A model generated the notes under the pieces. The model saw only the letters and a program-made list of their open reading frames with translations. It did no database searches and had not been told where the DNA came from. The translations under genes were made by a program, and so were the position numbers. From positions 186,001 through 250,000 of the forward strand of contig NZ_CP015849.1 in assembly GCF_001654495.1 (NCBI RefSeq): a stretch of 64,000 nt of DNA, given 5' to 3'. Positions 1 to 7,861 of the stretch are shown here, piece by piece. The stretch's first letter is position 1. Each line of letters opens with the position of its first letter. The DNA is from Streptomyces sp. SAT1 (lineage in GTDB: Bacteria > Actinomycetota > Actinomycetes > Streptomycetales > Streptomycetaceae).

Positions 1-1
1 C

Positions 2-430
2 CTGCGGACCAATGTGCTCGGTACGTTCCTGATGACCCAGCATGTCGCCCGGCGGATGGTCGACGCGGGCGCCGCCGGGGCGATCGTCAACATCTCCTCG
101 ATCGGCGGCCGCCAGCCCACGCCCGGCATGGGCGGCTACGAGAGCAGCAAAGCGGCGGTGGACGCGCTCACCCGGTGGGCGGCGATCGAGCTGGCGGAGC
201 ACGGGATCCGCGTCAACGCGGTGGCGCCCGGCCCGGTCCTGACCGAGATGCTGGCCACGGGGATGCCCGAGGGGTCGCCGCAGCGCCAGGCCTGGGAGAG
301 CCGCATCCCGCTGCGCAGACTCGCCGCCGTCGACGACGTCGCCGCCGCAGCGGTCTTCCTCGCCGGCGACTCGGCCGCACACATCACCGGCACCAGCCTG
401 CCGGTGGACGGCGGGCAGCTCCTCACCTGA
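2..430 (+). CDS. Short-chain dehydrogenase/reductase, 5' end outside window
   Basis: This is the C-terminal part of an NAD(P)-dependent short-chain dehydrogenase/reductase. The reading frame is open from the first bases, so the start and the N-terminal Rossmann glycine motif lie outside the window. The visible part has the classical SDR order: an NVLGTF segment, the catalytic serine in IVNISSIGG, the YxxxK pair in GGYESSK, then RVNAVAPGPVLTEM after the cofactor site and the usual ending ITGTSLPVDGGQL. All three visible catalytic residues are present, so the enzyme is probably active. The substrate cannot be read from the sequence. About 200 bp of apparently empty DNA follows, before a convergent gene. 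Confidence 0.9.
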   Translation: MRTNVLGTFLMTQHVARRMVDAGAAGAIVNISSIGGRQPTPGMGGYESSKAAVDALTRWAAIELAEHGIRVNAVAPGPVLTEMLATGMPEGSPQRQAWESRIPLRRLAAVDDVAAAAVFLAGDSAAHITGTSLPVDGGQLLT

Positions 431-631
431 GGGGCGGCGCGGGCCCCGGCCGGATGCCCGCACCCTCTGCGGAGGCGAACGCCGAGGCCGCGAGGCCGCT
501 CATGCCAGAGGCGGCGGACGGTGAGGCGCTCCGGGCCGGGACACCGTGGGAACTCGGCCGCGGTCTCGGGCCCTGGTCCGCTGTTCTGCCCGCGGCGTGG
601 GCCGGACCGTGTCCGCCCCCGGGCAGGCCCG

Positions 632-982
632 TCAGCTCAGCAGTGCGAGCAGCCGGCCCAGCGCCTCCATGACGGGCCTGCCCACCTCGCCCACGGTCGC
701 CGCGATCTGCGAGACGTGCGCCAGGATCATGCCGCGTTCACGCAGGGCGGTCCGGTCGGGGGTGAGCGCGGGCAGCGCGTCGTCCACGGTCCGGGCCTGC
801 TCCGAAGTGAGCACCGGGCGCAGGTCCCCGAGGAGGCGGGTGAGGTCCGTCACGGCGGCTCGGAGCTGGGCGTCCTGGGCGGTGCCGTCGTTGTGGACGA
901 CGGTGCCGCGGTTGATGCCGACGACCTGCTTGCCGCCGTTCACGTTGACGACGTCTCCGTAGTAGTTCGACGTGTCGCTCAC
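632..982 (-). CDS. Small protein with N-terminal Asn/Gly repeat motif and helical tail
   Basis: This is a 116-residue protein I cannot assign to a named family. Residues about 4-33 form an Asn/Gly/Val-rich stretch (NYYGDVVNVNGG, then VGINRGTVVHN) that looks like short beta-arch repeats. The rest is amphipathic helix rich in Leu, Ala and Arg, with no predicted membrane segment or signal peptide. It overlaps the upstream gene by 4 bp (ATGA), so the two are co-translated. The C-terminus of that neighbour carries almost the same motif. This layout, with matching motifs at the C-terminus of one product and the N-terminus of the next, resembles bacterial amyloid signalling partners, but that is only an inference. 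It could also be a DUF5955-type hypothetical protein. Confidence 0.7.
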   Translation of the reverse strand: MSDTSNYYGDVVNVNGGKQVVGINRGTVVHNDGTAQDAQLRAAVTDLTRLLGDLRPVLTSEQARTVDDALPALTPDRTALRERGMILAHVSQIAATVGEVGRPVMEALGRLLALLS

Positions 983-1596
983 AGTTTGATCCCCGTGTTT
1001 CCCCTGCCGCCGTTCATGTTGACGACGGAACCGAAGTTGTTCGTGGTGTTGTACTGCTCCAGGACGGCGGAGAACTCGTATTCCGGGTGGTCGATCGCGT
1101 ACACGACCTGTCCGGCGATCGCCCGCAGTTCATCCATGGTCGGCAGGGTGAGGACCACCCTGGAACCGCTGTTCAGCTCGACGACCAGCACCGGCTTCCT
1201 CGACGAGAGCAGGACGGCGCAGACAACGACCAGGGCGGCCAGGGCCAGGACGCCCGGGGCGGGGCCGCCGCTCCCGCCACCCCCGTCCGTGGAGCCGAAC
1301 CGGTCGGAGACGAAGAAGGCGATGCCCGCGAGCAGCAGGAGGTAGAGGCCGGCCTTGCCCCAGGCGGGCTTCAGCCTGAACACCTCGACCCAGCTGACAT
1401 TGCGCAGCGGAACCGCCGCCGACCCCACCCACAGGATCTGCCGCTGGACCTGGAGTTCCAGCGGCTTTCCCCTGCGCGGAGGCAGCGGCATCGGCGGTAT
1501 CTGCGGAGCCGGCTGCGGCGGCCGGGACGGGGGCCGGGGCGGACGCTGGGGCGGAGGCCCGGGGGGTGGTACGCCGGTGTCGCCCGCTTGATCCAT
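979..1596 (-). CDS. DUF6232-like membrane protein with C-terminal shared motif
   Basis: The 205-residue product has a proline-rich cytoplasmic N-terminus (about residues 8-45) and then a small beta domain (LQVQRQILWVGSAAVPLRNVSWVEV), which I associate with the Streptomyces DUF6232 family. Two hydrophobic segments follow, about residues 82-95 and 113-130, separated by a Gly/Ser-rich loop. The C-terminus ends with NNFGSVVNMNGG, which closely matches the start of the next protein (NYYGDVVNVNGG). ATG start; the upstream purine run GGGGGGACC is a weak ribosome-binding site. The function is unknown. The membrane anchor, the short downstream partner and the shared motif suggest the two products act together. 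Confidence 0.7.
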   Translation of the reverse strand: MDQAGDTGVPPPGPPPQRPPRPPSRPPQPAPQIPPMPLPPRRGKPLELQVQRQILWVGSAAVPLRNVSWVEVFRLKPAWGKAGLYLLLLAGIAFFVSDRFGSTDGGGGSGGPAPGVLALAALVVVCAVLLSSRKPVLVVELNSGSRVVLTLPTMDELRAIAGQVVYAIDHPEYEFSAVLEQYNTTNNFGSVVNMNGGRGNTGIKL

Positions 1597-1720
1597 GGTC
1601 CCCCCGTGCTGTCGTCACCACCCGCGCGGCGCGTGGCGCGGGAGCATCATTAAGCCTGTGCGGGTCGTGGGACGGCAGACGAGATACGGCCAATGTCCTC
1701 GTCCCTCGCCGAGTCCCCGG

Positions 1721-3178
1721 TCAGGCGATCTCCGCCGCCTCGACGGTCTCGGACATCCCCGTCGTCCCGGGCGTCTGCGCCGCCTCGATCGCGCCGACGG
1801 CTCCGGCCGCCCCCCGCTCGTAGACGATCCTGCCGTCCACCACGGTCAACTCGACGCTGACGTCAGGGAGTTCGGCCGGGGCGACCGAGTACGGGTCGGT
1901 CTCCAGCACGCACAGGTCGGCGGCCATACCCGCAGCGAGCGTGCCCTTCCAGGAGGCGGCGCGGTCCTGGCGGGCCGGCTCCACGGTGTAGCAGCGCAGC
2001 AGCCGGTCCATGCGCCGCCGCGGATCGGCGGCGGGGCCCATCCACGCGTCGGCGGCGGCGATCTGGCGCCGCCAGTCCGGCGAGAGCACCGGGGCGTCGG
2101 AGGTCAGGCAGAGCGGCACACCCGCGTCCAGCACGGCGCGCAGCGGCCAGGCCGCCGTCGCCGTGCCCTCGCCCAGCGCGGCGTCGACCAGGGGGTGGGT
2201 GCGCAGTGCGATCTCGGGCTGGGTGTCCAGACCCACTCCGAGGGCGGCCATCCGGCGCAGTTGTGGCACGGTCACCAGGTCGCCGTGGATGACGTAGTGC
2301 CCAAGGTCGACGTCGTGCTCGCGGCGGGCCTGTTCGATCGCGTCGAGCATGACATCGATGGCACGGTCGCCGGTGGCGTGGACGCCCACCTGGAGGCCGA
2401 GGCGGTGGGCGGCGAGGATCATCCGGGTCAGGTTGGCCTCGCGTTCGGTGTCGTCGGCACCCGCCACCAGCAGCTCGGGCCGGACGCCGTCCGTGTAGCA
2501 GTGGTGCGTGTAGGCCGACTTCATCGGGGGGATGCCGTCGGCGAATATCTTCACGCCGGCGAAGCGGAGCCAGCGCGGGTCGCTCGTGGTGGCGTCGGTG
2601 GCGGCGAGCCCGGCGAGGAAGTGCTCCAGGTCGCTGGGGCCGTCGAGTTCGCCGTAGAGCGAGAGCACGGTGACCCGGGCCCGCAGCAGCCCCTCGGCGG
2701 CGAGCGCGCGGTACTCCCCCACGACCGAGGTGCCGAACGCGCCGGTCGCGCCCTCGTCCTCGCCGGGACCGAGGCCCGGCTCCGTGTAGCTGGTGATGCC
2801 GAGCGAGGCGAGCAGGTCCCCGGCGCGCAGGATCGCCCGGCGGCGCTGCGCGGCGTCGAGCAGGGGGCGCTGCGGTCCGGGGCCGGGTCCCGCGTGCCCG
2901 CCGAAGAGGGTGTCCGGCCAGAGCGCGCCGAGCCAGGTGGCGTGCAGATGGGCGTCGTTGACGCCGGGCAGGACGGCCCGGCCGCCGAGGTCGACGACCG
3001 TGGTCGAGGGGCCGGTGAGCTCCCTCATCGCGCGGTCGTCGCCGATCCGTGCGACACGTCCGTCGCGGACGGCGATCGCGGTCGCCTCCTCGTCGCCCGC
3101 GCACAGGGAATGGACCACCCCGCCTCGCAGGATCAGGTCGGCCGATGCGTTGCGGGCGTCGCCGTCGGCTGTGCGCAC
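1721..3178 (-). CDS. Amidohydrolase family 3 (YtcJ-like)
   Basis: A 485-residue metal-dependent amidohydrolase of the YtcJ/amidohydrolase-3 type, probably cytoplasmic. The small beta domain (ADLILRGGVVHSL) is followed by the metal-binding HxH in LPGVNDAHLH, a central GVKIFADGIPP, histidine-bearing strands VGVHATGDRAID and HYVIHGDLV, the catalytic TSDAPV aspartate and the C-terminal KGTLAAGMAADLCVLE motif. It starts at GTG with a GAGGAG-type site a few bases upstream. It is a clear paralogue of the amidohydrolase at 18251-19975, and the pair bracket the left half of the catabolic island. It is divergent from the alcohol dehydrogenase gene. It probably hydrolyses an amide or cyclic imide/lactam; the exact substrate is unknown. 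Confidence 0.88.
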   Translation of the reverse strand: MRTADGDARNASADLILRGGVVHSLCAGDEEATAIAVRDGRVARIGDDRAMRELTGPSTTVVDLGGRAVLPGVNDAHLHATWLGALWPDTLFGGHAGPGPGPQRPLLDAAQRRRAILRAGDLLASLGITSYTEPGLGPGEDEGATGAFGTSVVGEYRALAAEGLLRARVTVLSLYGELDGPSDLEHFLAGLAATDATTSDPRWLRFAGVKIFADGIPPMKSAYTHHCYTDGVRPELLVAGADDTEREANLTRMILAAHRLGLQVGVHATGDRAIDVMLDAIEQARREHDVDLGHYVIHGDLVTVPQLRRMAALGVGLDTQPEIALRTHPLVDAALGEGTATAAWPLRAVLDAGVPLCLTSDAPVLSPDWRRQIAAADAWMGPAADPRRRMDRLLRCYTVEPARQDRAASWKGTLAAGMAADLCVLETDPYSVAPAELPDVSVELTVVDGRIVYERGAAGAVGAIEAAQTPGTTGMSETVEAAEIA

Positions 3179-3205
3179 GGGTGCTCCTCATTGCTCTCGG
3201 GGGTC

Positions 3206-3233
3206 TCGACATTTGAGTCGACAACCGTAGACT
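3206..3233 (+). promoter_or_regulatory. Candidate promoter and inverted repeat between divergent genes
   Basis: A -35-like TCGACA (3206-3211) and a -10-like TAGACT (3228-3233) are 16 bp apart, placing a start site about 40 bp before the alcohol dehydrogenase ATG at 3279. The -35 box is part of an inverted repeat, TCGAC-N6-GTCGA (3206-3221), which could be an operator shared with the divergent amidohydrolase gene. The motif differs from the GntR and TetR palindromes elsewhere in the island. Confidence 0.45.
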
Positions 3234-3278
3234 AACGCATCGTCGAGCCGCCGCGTGCTCGATCCGAAGGAGCATCCG

Positions 3279-4388
3279 ATGGACCTTCCCTCCGCCACAC
3301 GCGCCGCCGTCCTCACCGCGCACGGCGCCCCTCTGGAACTCACTGACCTGCCACTTCCGGCGAAACCGGAGCCGGGCGCCGCCCTCGTGCGGGTCCTGTG
3401 CACGACGCTGTGCGGCACCGACATCGAGATCTGGTCGGGGAAGATGACCTTCCCCGGCATGCTGCCGATGGTGCTCGGCCACGAGATGGTCGGCGAGATC
3501 GTCGCGGTCGGCGAGGACACCCGCGACGCGCTGGGCCGCGCGCTCGGCCCCGGCGACCGCATCGGGTGGTCCGAGTCGACCTGCGGCGCCTGCCACGGCT
3601 GCACCGTGCTGCGCGAGCCGGTCGCCTGCTCCGCCCGCGGCTACGGGTTCCTCCAGCGCTCGGACGCCTGGCCGCACGCCACGGCGGGCCTGTGCGAGTA
3701 CGCCTATGTGGTGCCCGGCGCCGCCAAACTGCTGCTGCCCGCCGAGACACCCGACACCTGGGCGGCGATGGCGGGGTGTGCCGCCAAGACGGTGCTCCGG
3801 GCGTTCTCCCGGGCCGGCGGGGTGCGCCCCGGCTCCCGTGTCGTGGTGCAGGGTTCGGGCGCGCTCGGCCTGTTCGCCACCGCCGTCGCCCGGATCAGCG
3901 GCGCGGGCAGCGTGGTCACCGTCGGCGCTCCCGCCTCCCGGCTGGCCCTGGCCCGCGAGTTCGGCGCCGACGAGACGGTGGACATCGCCGAGGGCTCGGC
4001 CGCCGTCGTGGACCGGGTGCGGGAACTGACCGGCGGCCACGGCGCCGACCTGGTCCTCGACTTCGCCGGCGCGCCCTCGGTAGGCCGGGAGGCCGTGGAG
4101 ATGGCCGCGCAGCGCGGACGCGTCGTGATCGTCGGCAGCACCGGTCCGGGCTCCGAGGCCCTCGCGCTGGGCACGGTCATGGGCAAGGAACTCACCGTCG
4201 TCGGCTCGCTCAACGGCGACATCGCCGACTACCACGACGCGATCGGCTTCTTCACCTCCTTCCGCGACCGCATGCCGTGGGACCGGCTGTTCGGCACACC
4301 CGTCGGTCTGTCCCAGGCGTCCGCCCGGATCGAGGCGATGAGCCGGCACGAGGAGATCAAGGCCGTCGTCGACCCCCGGCTGCCCTGA
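3279..4388 (+). CDS. Zinc-dependent alcohol dehydrogenase (MDR superfamily)
   Basis: A 369-residue medium-chain dehydrogenase. The catalytic zinc ligands appear in TLCGTDIEIW (Cys) and GHEMVGE (His-Glu). A structural-zinc lobe is suggested by CGACHGC followed by a further Cys in PVACSARG. The nucleotide-binding site is GSGALGLFATAVARISGA, and the C-terminal half is typical of L-threonine/sorbitol dehydrogenase relatives. The ATG at 3279 is preferred over an upstream in-frame start at 3255 because GAAGGAG lies 6 bp before it. It starts a rightward run with the aldo/keto reductase, the hydrolase and the MFS pump. It would oxidise an alcohol intermediate of the pathway or reduce the aldehyde; the substrate is not visible. 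Confidence 0.88.
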   Translation: MDLPSATRAAVLTAHGAPLELTDLPLPAKPEPGAALVRVLCTTLCGTDIEIWSGKMTFPGMLPMVLGHEMVGEIVAVGEDTRDALGRALGPGDRIGWSESTCGACHGCTVLREPVACSARGYGFLQRSDAWPHATAGLCEYAYVVPGAAKLLLPAETPDTWAAMAGCAAKTVLRAFSRAGGVRPGSRVVVQGSGALGLFATAVARISGAGSVVTVGAPASRLALAREFGADETVDIAEGSAAVVDRVRELTGGHGADLVLDFAGAPSVGREAVEMAAQRGRVVIVGSTGPGSEALALGTVMGKELTVVGSLNGDIADYHDAIGFFTSFRDRMPWDRLFGTPVGLSQASARIEAMSRHEEIKAVVDPRLP

Positions 4389-4482
4389 GACCGCCCCGAC
4401 CTGCCGCGGTCCGTACCCGCACGGCGCACCCGCACGGCACACCCACGCGGCGCAGCACAGCCGCACACAGCTCCGCACCGCT

Positions 4483-4500
4483 CCGTACGCCCGCGTACGG
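4483..4500. repeat. Inverted repeat CCGTACGC-CC-GCGTACGG
   Basis: A perfect inverted repeat with 8-bp arms lies 21 bp before the GTG start of the aldo/keto reductase gene, in the 133-bp gap behind the alcohol dehydrogenase gene. It could be an operator or an RNA hairpin near the ribosome-binding site. No T-run follows, so a terminator is less likely. Confidence 0.4.
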
Positions 4501-4521
4501 GCCCACGAGAGGAACCCACAC

Positions 4522-5484
4522 GTGTCCCCCACGCTTCTCCCCCGCCGCCGCATCGGCAGCAGCGACCTGGAGGTGTCGCAGCTGTCCCTCGGCTCCTGGC
4601 ACACCTTCGACCGGATGGACTTCGCCGACGCCGTCGCCATGGTCCGCCACGCGCTCGACCAGGGCGTCAACCTCTTCGACGTCGGCGTGTACGGCATGCC
4701 CGGCATGCCGCCCGTCTTCACCGACGTGCTGTGGGGCGCGATCATGCGGGCGGTCGGCGTCCCCCGCGCCGACTACCTGGCCTCCGTGAAACTGTGGATC
4801 GAGGGCTTCGGCGCCGAGGGCTTCGCCCCGCAGCTGGAGAACGCGTTCCTGCGCACCGGTCTCGAACACGCGGACCTGGTGATCCTCGGCGACCTGCGCC
4901 GCGACGACGTACGCCTGGAGGACCTGGTCGGCGACCTCGCCGCGCTCACCGAGGCCGGGCTGATCCGCGCCTGGGGCGTCAACAACTGGTCGGCCTCGAA
5001 CGTACGCGCCCTGCGCCGCATCGCCGCCGAGCAGGGGGTGCCCGGACCGCAGATCGCCCAGCTGAAGTACAGCCTGGCGCGCCGTTCCATCCCCGACGGG
5101 AAGCCGTTCGCCGAGCTGTTCGCCGACGGGTTCGCCATGCAGGCCTCCGATGTGCTGGAGGGCGGCATCCTGGCCGGGCGGACCGCCCCGGAGCGCGAGA
5201 TCGGCCGCGATCCCGGCGGCATCCGGGACGCCATCGTGGCGACCGTCCCGGCTCTGACCCGGCTCGCCGACAAGCTCGGCACCACCTGCGCCCAGCTCGC
5301 CGTCGCCTTCACCCTCACCCACCCGGCCAATGTGACGACCCTGGTCGGTGCCAGCCGGCTGGAGCAGGTGCGGCAGAACGTCGGCGCCCTGGAACTGCTG
5401 CGCCGGGTGGGCGCCGAGGAACTGCGCGCCCTGGCCGAGCCGTTCTGGGCCGACCGCGACGCCGTCGACCCGGAAGGCCCCTGA
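4522..5484 (+). CDS. Aldo/keto reductase
   Basis: A 320-residue aldo/keto reductase with a (beta/alpha)8 barrel, NAD(P)H-dependent and cytoplasmic. The N-terminus (RRRIGSSDLEVSQLSLGSW) is typical. The catalytic Asp and Tyr are in NLFDVGVYG, and the catalytic Lys is in LASVKLWIEG. The position that normally holds the catalytic His (family HxD segment) reads VILGDLRRDD, so the His seems absent, as in some Kv-beta-like or YajO-like members. Cofactor-binding features include IRAWGVNNWS and VGASRLEQVRQNV near the C-terminus. GTG start with GAGAGGAA upstream. It is followed after 2 bp by the hydrolase gene. Confidence 0.87.
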   Translation: MSPTLLPRRRIGSSDLEVSQLSLGSWHTFDRMDFADAVAMVRHALDQGVNLFDVGVYGMPGMPPVFTDVLWGAIMRAVGVPRADYLASVKLWIEGFGAEGFAPQLENAFLRTGLEHADLVILGDLRRDDVRLEDLVGDLAALTEAGLIRAWGVNNWSASNVRALRRIAAEQGVPGPQIAQLKYSLARRSIPDGKPFAELFADGFAMQASDVLEGGILAGRTAPEREIGRDPGGIRDAIVATVPALTRLADKLGTTCAQLAVAFTLTHPANVTTLVGASRLEQVRQNVGALELLRRVGAEELRALAEPFWADRDAVDPEGP

Positions 5485-5486
5485 CC

Positions 5487-6515
5487 GTGACCGCGACCGC
5501 ACCGCGCACCCCGGACGGGGAGCGCACACCGCGCCCGCGCCCCGTCCCCTACGACCCGGAGCTCGAACCGGGCCTCGCGCACTGCCGCGAGCTGATCGAA
5601 CGCATCCCGCTGCGCGCCGGGACGATCCTCGCCAACCGCGCGCACTTCGCCACACTGGTGCCCTCCGCCGAGGAGGTGATCGGCGACCTGCCCGTCACCT
5701 ACGAGCATGTCGCCGCGCCCGGTCCGGCCGGGGCGCCGGACGTGGAGCTGACCGTGCTGCGGCCACGCGGCACGGTACGCGACGCGCCGGGCCTCTACTC
5801 GGTCCACGGCGGCGGCATGGTCCTCGGCAACCGGTTCTTCGGGCTCGCCGGTCTCGTCGAGGACGTCCTGCGCTACGGCGCGGTCGCGGCCACCGTGGAG
5901 TACCGCCTCGCCCCGGAGCATCCCGCGCCCGCCGCCGCCGAGGACTGCTACGCGGGTCTGCTCTGGTTCGCCGGGCACGCCGCCGAGCTGGGCGTCGATC
6001 CGGCCCGCGTCGTCGTCGGCGGCGCGAGCGCGGGCGGCGGCCTGAGCGCGGCGGTCGCGCTGATGGCCCGGGACCGCGGCGGCCCCGCCCTCGCGGGCCA
6101 GCTGCTGGACTGCCCGATGCTCGACGACCGCAACGAGACCGTCTCCAGCCGGCAGTACGACGGCATCGGCATCTGGGACCGCGCCAACAACGACACCGCC
6201 TGGGCCGCGCTGCTCGGCGCGGACCGGGGCACGGACGCGGTGTCGCCGTACGCGGCTCCCTCGCGCGCGCGTGACCTGTCCGGGCTGCCGCCCGCCTTCG
6301 TGTCGGTCGGGGCCGCCGAGGTGTTCCGCGACGAGGCGGTCGACTACGCCACCCGGATCTGGGCGACGGGCGGGCAGGCCGAACTGCATGTGTGGTCCGG
6401 CGGCTTCCACGGCTTCAGCGGCTTCTCCCCGGACGCCGAGGTGTCCCGGGCGGCCGGGGCCGTGCGCCACTCGTGGCTGGAGCGCGTCCTCGGCGTCACC
6501 GGCCGGTCCCGATGA
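5487..6515 (+). CDS. HSL-family alpha/beta hydrolase
   Basis: A 342-residue carboxylesterase of the hormone-sensitive-lipase family. The oxyanion-hole motif HGGGMV is followed by EYRLAPEHPAPA, the nucleophile elbow GGASAGGGLS, the acid residue in FRDEAVDYATR and the catalytic His in GGFHGF, so the full triad is visible. The GTG at 5487 is 2 bp after the aldo/keto reductase stop, indicating translational coupling. It is a close paralogue of the hydrolase at 17170-18150, with the same DCYAGL, CPMLDDRN and ATGGQAELH blocks. It probably cleaves an ester or lactone on the way to the ring-cleavage substrate. Confidence 0.87.
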   Translation: MTATAPRTPDGERTPRPRPVPYDPELEPGLAHCRELIERIPLRAGTILANRAHFATLVPSAEEVIGDLPVTYEHVAAPGPAGAPDVELTVLRPRGTVRDAPGLYSVHGGGMVLGNRFFGLAGLVEDVLRYGAVAATVEYRLAPEHPAPAAAEDCYAGLLWFAGHAAELGVDPARVVVGGASAGGGLSAAVALMARDRGGPALAGQLLDCPMLDDRNETVSSRQYDGIGIWDRANNDTAWAALLGADRGTDAVSPYAAPSRARDLSGLPPAFVSVGAAEVFRDEAVDYATRIWATGGQAELHVWSGGFHGFSGFSPDAEVSRAAGAVRHSWLERVLGVTGRSR

Positions 6516-7789
6516 CGGCGGACACGATCAGCGGCGCGCGCCCGATGAGCGCGCGCCGCGCCGCGTTCGTGCTCGGTTCGCTGGAGGTGTTCGGGCCGCT
6601 GTCCATGGATCTGTCGATGCCGCTGCTGCCCCGGCTCGCCAGGGACCTGCACACCAGCGACAGCCTCGCCCAGGCGTCGATGTCGGTGTGCATGCTGGGG
6701 CTGGCCTTCGGCCAGTTGGTGGCGGGTCCGCTCAGCGACCGCCTGGGCAGGCGCCGGCCGCTGCTGTGGGGCATCGCGCTGTTCGCGGTGTTCTCGCTGC
6801 TGTGCGCGCTCGCCCCGACGATCGAGGTGCTCCTCGTGACACGTTTCCTGCAAGGTGTCACGGGCTCGGCGGGTGTCGTGATCGCGCTGGCCGCCGCGCG
6901 GGACATCGCCTCGGGCATCGAACTGGCGCGGCTGCTGAGCCTGCTGGGGCTCGTCGGCGCGCTGGCGCCGATCCTGGCCCCGGTCGCGGGCGGGCAGCTC
7001 ACCGCGGTGCTGGACTGGCGCGGGCTGTTCGTGGTGCTCGCCGCCGTGGGCGCCGCCCTGCTGGCGGTCGCCGCGACGCTGCTGCCGGAGACGCTGCCCG
7101 CCGCCCTGCGGCATCCGGGCGGGTTCGGCGACACCGGGCGGCGGTTCGCCGTGGTGCTGCGCGACCGCCTGTTCGTCTGCTATCTGCTGGTGGGAGCGTG
7201 CACCGGTACGGCCTTCTTCACCTACCTCGCGTCCATCAGCTTCGTGCTCCAGGACGGTTTCCACCTCGGCCCGCGTGCGTTCAGCGCGGTCTTCGCGGCC
7301 AACGCGGTCGTCGCGGTGCTCGGTTCCCTGTGCAACCGTGCCGTGGTGCGCCGGGCCGGGCCCGTGCGCATGTATGTGGCGGGCACGACGGCGACGGCCG
7401 TGGCCGCCCTGGGACTGCTGCTCGCGGTGCTCGCCGGGGCGGGCCTGGCCGTCGTGCTGGTGCTGCTCGCGCTGGTGCTGTTCTGCTACGGCGTCATCAG
7501 CCCGAACAGCTCGGCGCTGGCGCTCGCCGGGCACGGTGAGCGCGCCGGGACGGCGGCGGCCCTGCTCGGCATGTCGGCCTTCGCCGTGGGCCCCGTGGTG
7601 GCGCCCCTGGTCTCGCTCGGCGGCAGCGCCGAGACGACCATGGCCGTCACCATGGCGGCGGCCACCGCCGTGGCCGGTGTGCTGGTCTGGACGACCGTGC
7701 TGCCCCGGCTGCGCCGCGCCGGGGAAACCGCACCGGCCGGCGGGCCCGGGGACAGGAGCACGGTGAAGCGGCCCGGCGTGCCGCGCTGA
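6512..7789 (+). CDS. MFS transporter, Bcr/CflA type
   Basis: A 425-residue, 12-helix inner-membrane transporter of the drug:proton antiporter (Bcr/CflA) group. The first helix has LEVFGPLSMDLSMPLLP, typical of this group (Bcr-type YLPALP), and loop 2-3 has the MFS signature GPLSDRLGRRRPLL. The ATG at 6512 overlaps the hydrolase stop (ATGA), so it is the last gene of the run that starts with the alcohol dehydrogenase. It probably exports a toxic pathway intermediate or the substrate, or imports it; direction cannot be decided from sequence. A strong hairpin follows the stop. Confidence 0.88.
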   Translation: MTADTISGARPMSARRAAFVLGSLEVFGPLSMDLSMPLLPRLARDLHTSDSLAQASMSVCMLGLAFGQLVAGPLSDRLGRRRPLLWGIALFAVFSLLCALAPTIEVLLVTRFLQGVTGSAGVVIALAAARDIASGIELARLLSLLGLVGALAPILAPVAGGQLTAVLDWRGLFVVLAAVGAALLAVAATLLPETLPAALRHPGGFGDTGRRFAVVLRDRLFVCYLLVGACTGTAFFTYLASISFVLQDGFHLGPRAFSAVFAANAVVAVLGSLCNRAVVRRAGPVRMYVAGTTATAVAALGLLLAVLAGAGLAVVLVLLALVLFCYGVISPNSSALALAGHGERAGTAAALLGMSAFAVGPVVAPLVSLGGSAETTMAVTMAAATAVAGVLVWTTVLPRLRRAGETAPAGGPGDRSTVKRPGVPR

Positions 7790-7819
7790 CGGCGACCTGG
7801 GCGCAGGCGAAGACACGTG

Positions 7820-7851
7820 TGCCGGGTGGCGGAGCGTTCCGCCACCCGGCA
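7820..7851. terminator. Bidirectional hairpin between convergent genes
   Basis: A perfect 14-bp inverted repeat (TGCCGGGTGGCGGA, loop GCGT, complement) lies between the convergent MFS gene and the hpaD-like gene. There is no clear T-run, as is common in Streptomyces, but the stem strength and position fit a terminator used by both operons. Confidence 0.75.
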
Positions 7852-7861
7852 CATCCGTGTG

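Noticed and set aside
3206..3222. The TCGAC-N6-GTCGA repeat as a third GntR or TetR site
   Set aside because: It shares neither the GTATAC core nor the GTTTG-N4-CAAAC pattern, so it was kept as a separate weak candidate.
1863..4745. A 960-codon - strand open frame across the amidohydrolase and alcohol dehydrogenase genes
   Set aside because: It is an Arg/Pro/Gly-rich shadow frame of GC-rich DNA; recognisable domains lie in the other frames on both strands.
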